Shown here: piece by piece, positions 14,333 through 21,519 of the stretch
How the letters are laid out: every line of letters starts with the position of its first letter
How positions within the stretch are numbered: the stretch's first letter is position 1
NCBI GenBank assembly: GCA_916719935.1
Contig: CAKAPY010000004.1
Location: forward strand, 1-22,406
Source of the DNA: an uncultured Actinomyces sp.
Lineage (GTDB): Bacteria; Actinomycetota; Actinomycetes; Actinomycetales; Actinomycetaceae
Direction of reading: 5' to 3'
DNA: 22,406 nucleotides
Notes under the pieces: generated by a model
Database searches by the model: none
What the model was told of the DNA's origin: nothing
What the model saw: the letters and a program-made list of their open reading frames with translations, nothing else
Position numbers and translations under genes: made by a program

Positions 14333-16122
14333 AAATGCGAATTCTCACTTCTCAGGAAGCATCCTCCTTGCGATGGGCGTTGTCACTACTCCGAGTTGAT
14401 AAGTGGCGTTTTATCAGTGCACTCCTTCTGGCAAGCCTAGGAATTGGTTCATCGATCGCTCTGGGTGCAACATCTGCTTGGCTCATCGCGCGAGCATCGC
14501 AGATGCCTCCTGTCTTAGTACTTTCTGTCGCTGCAACATCGGTACGTCTTTTTGGTGTCTCGCGTGCCCTTTTGCGCTATGTTCAACGCCTGATTTCCCA
14601 TCGCGTGGCACTCGAGGGCATGGACCATCTGCGACTGAGCCTTTACGACGCCTTAGCATCTTCAGATCTCGGCAGAGTGATCTCACTTCGCCGCGGTGAT
14701 CTGCTGGCACGTATGGGATCCGATGTCGACGAGGTCGGCGATTTTATTGTGAAGTCTGTCCTTCCTGCAGGTGTTGCAGCAATTGTCGGGTGCACAACCG
14801 TCGGCGCTCTGGCACTTCTTTCACCCGGCGCCGCAGCCATTTTGGCGCTGTGCTTAATCCTTTCTGGGATCGTTGCCCCCGTTATCACCGCTCGAGCACA
14901 ACGCGCAGCTCAAGTCGAGGGAATCCAGTCACGTGCCGCCCTGAGCAGCTCACTGGTGACTTTGATCGATGGCTACGATGAGCTGGCAATTAACGGACTC
15001 ATTGACCGCGCCCGCAGCGAATTCGAACGCAGCGAGGACCAGGTTGAGTCATCTCGACGAGGGGCCGCCCGCGCCTCCGCTTGGGCCCAATTCATCGATC
15101 GCGCATCTATGGGGCTTGCAGTCGTTGGAGCGCTCCTCGTTGGAGTTCCATCCGTTCAGGCTCAGATCCTCAGCGCCGTCGCTCTTGCGGTCATTACCCT
15201 CACTCCCCTGTCTTCTTTCGAGGCCTCGGCTCAGATGAACTCTGCGATGGCACAACTCGTCCGTAGTGCTCAGGCGGCACTACGGATTCGCGAACTTATC
15301 GGTTCGGACGCAGCGACCACCACGGCCTCGAATATCGAGCAGACTCCGCTTCCTGAAGATGCGAGGCACCACCCAGACCTTCAAGCGAGTGACCTAGCGA
15401 TCGGGTGGCCCAATGGCCCGCTCTTGGTTGAAAACCTCAATCTTCATGTTGTCCCCGGTCGCTGCATCGCAATCGTTGGCCCTTCAGGAATTGGGAAAAC
15501 AACACTCCTGAATTCTCTGGCTGGATTGATCCCCGCACGCGCTGGGCAACTCACTCTCGACGGAGTTCCTCTTCGGGACATTCCCCACGAAGAAAGTGCA
15601 AGCGTCATTCAGGTAACCGCTGAAGATGCCCATATCTTCGCAACCAGCATCTACGAAAATCTTCGCGTCGCACGCGCTGATCTATCGAAGGAAGAAGCTC
15701 GAGATCTTCTCAACACCGTTGGCCTGAAGGACTGGTGTGCTTCTCTTCCTCAGGGAATCGATACCGTAATTGGGGCTGGGGCAACTGGAGTATCCGGTGG
15801 TGAACGTCGCAGACTTCTTGCCGCCCGAGCGCTTGCGTCACACGCACCCATCATGCTTTTGGATGAAGCCAGTGAACACCTAGATCCGCACAGCGCAGAT
15901 ACTCTGATGAGAACCATCCGAGCACACGCAGTCAATAAGGGCTTGGTCATTGTCACGCACCGCCTGAGCGCTCTTGACATTGCAGATGAGATTATCCTGA
16001 TGGGGTATCCTCACGATGATCCTCGATTGCGTCCCGCACGCATCACTGAACGAGGAACACGTGATGAGCTCATTGCAAGAAGCGAAGCTTTCCGTTGGGC
16101 ACTCAAGCAGGAGGAAGAATGA
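14329..16122 (+). CDS. cydC: Thiol reductant ABC exporter subunit CydC
   Basis: CydC is the second half-transporter of the CydDC exporter. The 597-residue protein has a transmembrane domain (about 20-310) with the GATSAWLIARAS block near residues 46-57 that is typical of CydC. The ATPase domain has Walker A GPSGIGKT (384-391), signature VSGGE (488-492), Walker B IMLLDEAS (508-515) and H-loop VTHRLS. The start overlaps cydD by 4 nt (ATGA) and has GGAGGAGAG upstream. The end overlaps the kinase start in the same way, so cydD, cydC and the kinase are very likely translated as a coupled set. Confidence 0.95.
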   Translation: MKMRILTSQEASSLRWALSLLRVDKWRFISALLLASLGIGSSIALGATSAWLIARASQMPPVLVLSVAATSVRLFGVSRALLRYVQRLISHRVALEGMDHLRLSLYDALASSDLGRVISLRRGDLLARMGSDVDEVGDFIVKSVLPAGVAAIVGCTTVGALALLSPGAAAILALCLILSGIVAPVITARAQRAAQVEGIQSRAALSSSLVTLIDGYDELAINGLIDRARSEFERSEDQVESSRRGAARASAWAQFIDRASMGLAVVGALLVGVPSVQAQILSAVALAVITLTPLSSFEASAQMNSAMAQLVRSAQAALRIRELIGSDAATTTASNIEQTPLPEDARHHPDLQASDLAIGWPNGPLLVENLNLHVVPGRCIAIVGPSGIGKTTLLNSLAGLIPARAGQLTLDGVPLRDIPHEESASVIQVTAEDAHIFATSIYENLRVARADLSKEEARDLLNTVGLKDWCASLPQGIDTVIGAGATGVSGGERRRLLAARALASHAPIMLLDEASEHLDPHSADTLMRTIRAHAVNKGLVIVTHRLSALDIADEIILMGYPHDDPRLRPARITERGTRDELIARSEAFRWALKQEEE

Positions 16123-17759
16123 GCCCCGAAAGGACCGATTCACGACTTCTTGAAGCTGCTCTTGATGTCACCTCAAGCCTAGATCTTCAACGAGTCCTCG
16201 AGAATTTCGTCGAACGTGCATGCGCATTAACCGGTGCACGCTATGCGGGACTATCGGTTCTTGATACCTGGGGCGATACGACGATGTTCGTCGAATACGG
16301 TGATGCTCCAGCCGGTGAGGCCTCGAATCTTCCCGACGAGCTGATCCAACGCATTACCGATGAGGGATATGCGATTCTCAATGATCCTGCCTCTCTTGAC
16401 AATGCTGAAGGGATTGAGAACTTCCTGGGAGTTTCTGTCACTTTCAAGGGGCAAATCTATGCGCGCCTATATCTGGTCAACCGCTTGGGAGGCTTCGGAC
16501 TCAGTGCACTCCGCATTGTGCAGACTTTGGCAGCAGCAGCCGGTATTGCCGTTGAAAATGCTCACCTCTATGCAGATGCTCGAAGGCGCGCGCGCTGGAT
16601 TCGAGCCTCGCAGCAGCTAACCACGTCGATGCTCGAAGGAGCAGACGAGGAAGAAGGCTTGACCCTAATCGCTCAAACCGTTCGCGATGTCTCGCAGGCG
16701 GATACGGCGATTATCGTCTTGCCCTCAGTGAAAGATACCTGGGCTGCGGAGATCACCGACGGCCATCACGCTGATCGCTTGTTGGGAATTGTCTTCCCCC
16801 ACGAAGGCCGTGCGATGTCGGTACTCAACGAAGGAACCGGTATGATCGTTGATTCCCTCGCGCGCGCCCAAACCATGCGTATCCCCGAATTTTCCGAATT
16901 CGGTCCGGCGCTCTATGCGCCTCTTCGTGGAAGAGGAAAGCCCGCCGGAGTCCTTATCCTGCTCCGTCTTCCCGGAAAACCAGAATTTGATTATTCCGAG
17001 CTTGCTCTAGCCGAATCTCTAGCCGCTCAAGCTGCGCTTGCACTAGAGCTCGCCTCGGCTCGTCATGCTGAAGACGTCGCTTCCCTCCTCGACGAACGTG
17101 ATCGAATTGGCCGCGATTTGCATGATTTTGCGATCCAGCAGCTCTTTGCGGCGGGTATGCAATTGGATTCGACCAAGCAAAAAATCAGCGAAAAACAGGT
17201 GGGCGTCGATGAGGTAATCCAGGCTCTTGACCTGTCCCTAGCCTCCATTGACGAGGCCGTGCGTCAAATCCGCGCAATCGTCCATAATCTGCGTGAGCCC
17301 GATTCTAACGTTGGCCTGGTCGAGCGTATCCGCCGAGAGTCCTCCCTCTCGCGTTCATTTTTAGGCTTTGCACCCTCGCTCCTCATTTCTGTCGACGGCC
17401 AATCGGTTAACGAACAGAAAGAATGCGAAGATCACCGCGTTGAACTGCTCAATTCTCGCGTTGATGATTCGCGAAGCGATGATGCGGTTGCAATCGTGAG
17501 AGAGGGCCTGTCCAATATTGCCCGTCACGCACACGCTACCGCAGGTGCGGTCAATGTCGAACTTCAGGGAAGCGGGAAAACAGGTAGGCTCACGGTTTCC
17601 ATTTCCGATGACGGAGTCGGGATCGACCCTTCGCATACACGCAATTCAGGCCTTGCAAACATGGCAGAACGTGCACGCCTCAACGGCGGAACCTTCACCA
17701 TTGGCAGAGGCCTCGAAGGAAAAGGAACAAAGATTACCTGGAGCGTTCCCCTGGCCTAG
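16119..17759 (+). CDS. GAF-domain sensor histidine kinase (DevS/DosS-like, HisKA_3 type)
   Basis: The 546-residue kinase starts at ATG 16119, overlapping the cydC stop (ATGA) with AGGAGG just upstream; a further upstream TTG is unsupported. It has no membrane segment. Two GAF domains (about 24-150 and 176-312) are followed by a HisKA_3 dimerisation helix with DRIGRDLHDFAIQQLF, where His335 is the phospho-acceptor. A HATPase domain completes it: N-box EGLSNIARHAHA (462-473), DDGVGI (497-502) and GLANM. This order is that of the mycobacterial oxygen/NO/CO sensors DosS and DosT. The histidine-containing stretch that binds haem in DosS GAF-A is shortened here (DPASLDNAEGIENFLGVSV), with no histidine, so haem sensing is doubtful. 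A hydrophilic insert (about 430-456) precedes the N-box. The ligand is unknown. Its likely partner is the adjacent convergent regulator. Confidence 0.92.
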   Translation: MSPERTDSRLLEAALDVTSSLDLQRVLENFVERACALTGARYAGLSVLDTWGDTTMFVEYGDAPAGEASNLPDELIQRITDEGYAILNDPASLDNAEGIENFLGVSVTFKGQIYARLYLVNRLGGFGLSALRIVQTLAAAAGIAVENAHLYADARRRARWIRASQQLTTSMLEGADEEEGLTLIAQTVRDVSQADTAIIVLPSVKDTWAAEITDGHHADRLLGIVFPHEGRAMSVLNEGTGMIVDSLARAQTMRIPEFSEFGPALYAPLRGRGKPAGVLILLRLPGKPEFDYSELALAESLAAQAALALELASARHAEDVASLLDERDRIGRDLHDFAIQQLFAAGMQLDSTKQKISEKQVGVDEVIQALDLSLASIDEAVRQIRAIVHNLREPDSNVGLVERIRRESSLSRSFLGFAPSLLISVDGQSVNEQKECEDHRVELLNSRVDDSRSDDAVAIVREGLSNIARHAHATAGAVNVELQGSGKTGRLTVSISDDGVGIDPSHTRNSGLANMAERARLNGGTFTIGRGLEGKGTKITWSVPLA

Positions 17760-17760
17760 C

Positions 17761-18417
17761 TCAGTTACGCCAAGCGGCAGCGCGTTGTCCAGCTACCCAT
17801 GCAGCAACCTGAGTGCGTCGTTGAAGCCCCATCTTCGACAGTAGGGACGTAATGTGGTTCTTCACGGTCTTTTCTGCAACACCCAGTTTTGCGCCAATTT
17901 CACGGTTCGACAGGCCATCGCCGATCAACTCCAAGACCTTGCGCTCTGAAGGAGTTAGGTCTGCGGTCGGATCATCATGATCTGCACGCCTGCGGGTTAG
18001 CGTTCGCTCGTCAAGAAGGATACGTCCCTGTGCGACTGCCTTAATGACATCGGTAATTTCTGCACCGCGAACGGTCTTGAGCACGTAGGCACGTGCGCCC
18101 TTTGCAAGGGACTCTGCCAAGGCCTCGTCATCATCAAAAGAAGTCAGGACGATCGGGCGAATCTCGGGATTTGTCTGCCCCAAAGATTCCATGATGTCGA
18201 TGCCCGTTCCATCGGGAAGCTGGAGGTCCACCAAAATCACATCGGGGCTGACCAATTGGGCACGGCGCAAAGCATCTTGAACTGTCCCGGCCTCTGCAAC
18301 CACTTCAAGGTCATCTGCACGATCGACAATCTCTGCAATCCCGCGACGAACAATCTCATGATCATCAACGATCATGACTCGGATCGGGGTCTGCAAAGGG
18401 GTATCATTTTCAGTCAC
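17761..18417 (-). CDS. LuxR/NarL-family response regulator (DevR/DosR-like)
   Basis: This is a 218-residue DNA-binding response regulator. The start chosen is GTG 18417, because AAGGAG lies 6 nt upstream; an ATG at 18435 is an alternative, and the longer frame lies inside rnc. The receiver has Asp18/Asp19 (VMIVDDHEIVRRG), phospho-acceptor Asp64 (LVDLQLPDG), Thr92 and Lys114 (YVLKTV). The LuxR-type HTH (about 153-210) reads LTPSERKVLELIGDGLSNRE, then AEKTVKNHITSLLSKMGL. It resembles DevR in the HEIVRRG, AEKTVKN and RRTQ segments. It overlaps the rnc stop by 8 nt and is the last gene of that operon. Its stop is 1 nt from the stop of the likely partner kinase on the opposite strand. Direct targets cannot be read from sequence; cyd genes are a plausible guess. 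Confidence 0.92.
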   Translation of the reverse strand: MTENDTPLQTPIRVMIVDDHEIVRRGIAEIVDRADDLEVVAEAGTVQDALRRAQLVSPDVILVDLQLPDGTGIDIMESLGQTNPEIRPIVLTSFDDDEALAESLAKGARAYVLKTVRGAEITDVIKAVAQGRILLDERTLTRRRADHDDPTADLTPSERKVLELIGDGLSNREIGAKLGVAEKTVKNHITSLLSKMGLQRRTQVAAWVAGQRAAAWRN

Positions 18418-19162
18418 GTTTTTCTCCTTGTTCATCGACGCGCTTCTCACCGCTGAGACGGGCAACTGCATCTGCTGCTGCCGCATTTTCTGCGTGTTTC
18501 TTTGAAGTACCAACACCTTGGCCAACTTGGGTGTCCCTTGAGGCAACAAAGGCGCGAGCGGTAAAGACTCTCTGGTGGTCTGGGCCTTCGCCCTCAACCT
18601 CGTAGGTCACTGCTCCCATATCGTGGTTGAAGGCAAACTCGGTCAATGTTGTCTTCCAGTCCTGTTCTGCCGCGCGTTCGACTGCGTGAATCAGCAAGAA
18701 ACCGAGATGACGCAAAATAGTTGCACGCGCGCCTTCAATGCCCACGCTCAGATAGGTTGCACCGACCAGGGCTTCGAAAGTATCAGACAAAATGGAGTCT
18801 TTGTCTCGACCACCGTGAGTACTTTCCCCACGCCCCAAGTAGATGTACTCCCCCAGGTCAATGTGCCGAGCTGCCTGCGCTAAGGGCTCTTGAGAAACAG
18901 TCGCTGCACGCATTCGCGACAATTCAGATTCGGGGACGTCGCCATGACGGTGATACAGCTCGTCGGCCACGACAATCGAAAGGACAGAGTCACCCAGGAA
19001 CTCAAGGCGTTCATTATGGGCAATTCCGCCGGCTTCATTTGCATACGAACGGTGGATTAGCGCAAGTTCCAATAGATCCTGACGCACAGGAGTTCCCCAC
19101 GCTTCAAGCAAGGTATCAGTATTGGGACGTGGGGGTACAGGAAGTTTTGAACGACGAGCCAT
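18410..19162 (-). CDS. rnc: Ribonuclease III
   Basis: RNase III cuts double-stranded RNA in rRNA maturation and mRNA control. The 250 residues comprise an N-terminal endonuclease domain with signature ERLEFLGDSVLSIVVADELY (51-70) and metal ligands Glu54, Asp58, Asp126 and Glu129. A C-terminal dsRNA-binding domain (about 168-240) contains GVGTSKKHAENAAAADAV. The start overlaps the upstream DUF177 stop by one base (TAATG). In Streptomyces rpmF lies between these two genes; here there is no room for it. The 3' end contains the ribosome-binding site of the response regulator. Confidence 0.97.
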   Translation of the reverse strand: MARRSKLPVPPRPNTDTLLEAWGTPVRQDLLELALIHRSYANEAGGIAHNERLEFLGDSVLSIVVADELYHRHGDVPESELSRMRAATVSQEPLAQAARHIDLGEYIYLGRGESTHGGRDKDSILSDTFEALVGATYLSVGIEGARATILRHLGFLLIHAVERAAEQDWKTTLTEFAFNHDMGAVTYEVEGEGPDHQRVFTARAFVASRDTQVGQGVGTSKKHAENAAAADAVARLSGEKRVDEQGEKRD

Positions 19163-19725
19163 TAGTTCTCATCCCGCGCGGTGAGCTGATCAAGAAGACC
19201 CGAAAGACCCGCAAGACGCGGATCGATCACCACATGCTCATGATCTTCGGGAAGATCTTCCCATTTTTCACCGCATCCTGGGCAAAGCCCCTGACAATCA
19301 GGCTTACACAGAGGACGGTCTTCCATCAGCGTCACGATGCCGTCACGCACAATTCCTTCAATATCGATCGTGTCGCGCGCCGAGATCGTCGGGAAATCTT
19401 CTGCTTCCTCATCCTGTTCATTACGCAAACGCTGCGCAGCCTTCGGCTCAAAGAACAGTTCATCAACATCGACCGGATAGTGACGCGTCAGTTCATCAAG
19501 ACAACGTACGCATTCTCCGTCGATATCAACATCGGTGTGCGCACGAACCAGAACTCCGTCATCAACCGAAGTAATAGTCACATCGATAGGCAATTCGGTT
19601 CCTGGAAGCACTCGCATCACCGAGGTTCCCAGGTCGTCAGGAACCTGCCAAGCTAGGTGATAGTCGCGCGTCGAACCAGGCGATCGTGAAAGATCACGAA
19701 GAGAAATCTCTAAAGGTTCACTCAT
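19162..19725 (-). CDS. YceD/DUF177 family protein
   Basis: The 187-residue protein belongs to the YceD (DUF177) family, found beside rnc and L32 genes and thought to take part in 23S rRNA accumulation in bacteria and plastids. The C-terminal half has the family cysteine pattern: CVRCLDEL (about 85-92) and CKPDCQGLCPGCGEKW near residues 140-155. These four-plus cysteines could bind a metal. Its start overlaps the end of sepIVA by 8 nt, and rnc starts within its stop. The exact biochemical role is not known. Confidence 0.9.
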   Translation of the reverse strand: MSEPLEISLRDLSRSPGSTRDYHLAWQVPDDLGTSVMRVLPGTELPIDVTITSVDDGVLVRAHTDVDIDGECVRCLDELTRHYPVDVDELFFEPKAAQRLRNEQDEEAEDFPTISARDTIDIEGIVRDGIVTLMEDRPLCKPDCQGLCPGCGEKWEDLPEDHEHVVIDPRLAGLSGLLDQLTARDEN

Positions 19726-20434
19726 GTTCTAAAGTCACATTCGTAATATCGCGGCCATTGCGTTCGGCAATGGCACGCCGACCAGCATCGGTACGGCGTT
19801 GAAGTTCTTGAAGAAGTGCAGATAGTTCTGCAAGTGACGAGGCGGCGTATTCATCAGCACCGGTACGCATCTGCTTTTCCGCTGCACGCGCTTGCGCAAC
19901 AATCTCTCGCGCGCGCTCCTCAGCCATCTGCTTGATGTTTTCGCCGGATACAAGGCGTTCTGCCTGTGCATTGGCGTCGGCAAGAGTGTTCTCCGCATCC
20001 GCCTCAGCCTGTTCACGCACACGCTTCGCATCTTCTTCGGCCTTTTCACGGGTCTTCTGCGCGTGTTCCTCGGCCTCGGCGACCAACTGATCAGCCTTTT
20101 CACGGGCCTCGTCGATGGTCGAACGAGCTCGGGCATTAGCCTCGGCAATGGTCGTCTCTGCGGCCGAGTCTGCGCGCACAAGCACTGCGTCCGCGTCGGC
20201 AACAACCGCATCTGCGGCCTTGAGGTCATCGGGAAGAGCTTCACGAGCCTGATCGAGAAGATCAAGAACCTCCGCTCGGTTCACCATTACCGAAGCAGAG
20301 AGCGGAACTGCACGTGCAGCCTCAAGGAGGTCTTCAATTCGGTCCAAAGCCGCAATCACAGTCGAGGGACCGTACACGGTCTGGTCCTCCCACTGCTGCG
20401 AGGATTCCGCGTGCTCATCATGGTTTTCAGCCAT
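19718..20434 (-). CDS. sepIVA: SepIVA-like septation protein (DivIVA-domain coiled coil)
   Basis: I start this at ATG 20434, with GGAGGAG 3 nt upstream; the frame is open to 20569, but that part overlaps coaD. The 238 residues show a short N-terminal segment (ALDRIEDLLEAARAVPLSAS, about 30-49, and RAEVLDLLDQAREALPDDL) that resembles mycobacterial SepIVA. A long Ala/Glu/Arg coiled coil (about 85-215) with repeated EAxxxA motifs follows. SepIVA is a cytosolic DivIVA-like protein needed for septation and polar envelope growth. Gene order sepIVA-DUF177-rnc is the same in Mycobacterium tuberculosis (from memory, Rv2927c-Rv2926c-Rv2925c). It overlaps coaD and DUF177 by 8 nt each. No enzyme motif or membrane segment is seen. 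Confidence 0.85.
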   Translation of the reverse strand: MAENHDEHAESSQQWEDQTVYGPSTVIAALDRIEDLLEAARAVPLSASVMVNRAEVLDLLDQAREALPDDLKAADAVVADADAVLVRADSAAETTIAEANARARSTIDEAREKADQLVAEAEEHAQKTREKAEEDAKRVREQAEADAENTLADANAQAERLVSGENIKQMAEERAREIVAQARAAEKQMRTGADEYAASSLAELSALLQELQRRTDAGRRAIAERNGRDITNVTLEHE

Positions 20435-20936
20435 TGTCTCCTCCAATTGGGTTCTGCGCGTACACTGCTTCTCTATTTTCTCCCCACACAGCCAAAACTG
20501 GGGCCGGAACATACCGAGAGACATCCATTCCCCACGCAAAAAGTTCACGAACAAGGGATGAGGACACATGTCCCAGTACGGGATCGGTGGGGATCCACAG
20601 TGTTTCCACTCCCCCGATCTCTCGATTTGTCACGGCCTGAGCCATCTCTGACTCCAAGTCACCGTTTCCACGCACCCCTTTGATCACCAGATCCACATCA
20701 TGTGCGCGACAAAAATCAACCAAAAGCGTGTTCATGGGGAGGACTTCTACCTTCGGCAGGTGAGCCAGCCCCGCACGGGTGCTATCCACACGGCATCGGA
20801 TATCGCTGGCCGAGGCCTTGGCTGAGTTCACTCCAACTGCAACGATCAGGTGGTCAACAAGACGTGACGCCCGAGTAATAAAGTCCAGATGCCCGACGGT
20901 AAGTGGATCAAAGCTTCCAGGAATGACGGCTTTCAT
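20427..20936 (-). CDS. coaD: Phosphopantetheine adenylyltransferase CoaD
   Basis: CoaD transfers AMP from ATP to 4'-phosphopantetheine to form dephospho-CoA, the fourth step of CoA synthesis. The 169-residue protein starts MKAVIPGSFDPLTVGHLDFI, containing the nucleotidyltransferase TxGH motif (residues 13-16). The second motif is GHVSSSLVREL (about 127-137). Length is normal. The ATG overlaps the rsmD stop (ATGA), and the 3' end overlaps sepIVA by 8 nt. The rsmD-coaD pair is widespread in bacteria. Confidence 0.97.
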   Translation of the reverse strand: MKAVIPGSFDPLTVGHLDFITRASRLVDHLIVAVGVNSAKASASDIRCRVDSTRAGLAHLPKVEVLPMNTLLVDFCRAHDVDLVIKGVRGNGDLESEMAQAVTNREIGGVETLWIPTDPVLGHVSSSLVRELFAWGMDVSRYVPAPVLAVWGENREAVYAQNPIGGDNG

Positions 20937-21505
20937 TCACTCTCCTTACCGGTTTGTGGAAGTGGGGGCGCAAGAAAAAGAACGCGAGTCTCCCCCCAAT
21001 CTCGCTGGTCCTCACAGATGAGTCCTTCAGGCAGCTCGATAACTGTCGAGCGAGTCGATCGCTCAACGACAACCGAAGCATCTGGACTTAAATGTGCGCG
21101 CAATGCTGTAAGGATCTCGGTGATAGTTGCGCTCTCACACTCATAGGGAGGATCAATAAAAACTAGGTCATATTGGCCGCTCAGTCGTCCAGAAACTGCC
21201 GCGAGCGCATCCGCGCCAATAACTATGCTTCCCGGAGCGACCACGGCGACATTCTTTTTCAAAGTTCGCAGCGCACCCTGCGAGGAATCAACCAGGGTTA
21301 ATTGATCTGCACCGCGCGAAAGCGCCTCAAAACCCAGAGCTCCACTTCCCGCATACAGATCAAGAACGCGAGCTCCTTCGATAACGTCCATGTGTTCAAG
21401 GCGCGAAAACATTGCCTCACGGACGCGCTCAGACGTTGGGCGTGTCCCCGAAGGCGGGACATGGAGGGTCCGACCTTTCAAAGTGCCGGCAATAATTCGT
21501 GTCAT
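20933..21505 (-). CDS. rsmD: 16S rRNA (guanine(966)-N2)-methyltransferase RsmD
   Basis: RsmD methylates G966 of 16S rRNA in the small subunit using S-adenosylmethionine. The 190-residue protein has the family N-terminus MTRIIAGTLKGR, the SAM-binding loop DLYAGSGALGFEALSRGA (49-66) and the catalytic DPPY motif (118-121). The start is fixed by that N-terminus even though there is no clear Shine-Dalgarno. It lies 14 nt after recG, so it may depend on translation from recG. Downstream coaD overlaps by 4 nt. Confidence 0.95.
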   Translation of the reverse strand: MTRIIAGTLKGRTLHVPPSGTRPTSERVREAMFSRLEHMDVIEGARVLDLYAGSGALGFEALSRGADQLTLVDSSQGALRTLKKNVAVVAPGSIVIGADALAAVSGRLSGQYDLVFIDPPYECESATITEILTALRAHLSPDASVVVERSTRSTVIELPEGLICEDQRDWGETRVLFLAPPLPQTGKESE

Positions 21506-21519
21506 GCTTTAAGACTACG

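Noticed and set aside
18721..19656. A 311-codon open frame on the plus strand opposite rnc and DUF177
   Set aside because: It lies antisense to two genes with clear family motifs, and its translation is a basic, low-information sequence.
19892..20683. A 263-codon plus-strand frame with hydrophobic stretches opposite sepIVA and coaD
   Set aside because: The apparent hydrophobic repeats are the mirror of the Ala/Glu/Arg coiled-coil codons of sepIVA.
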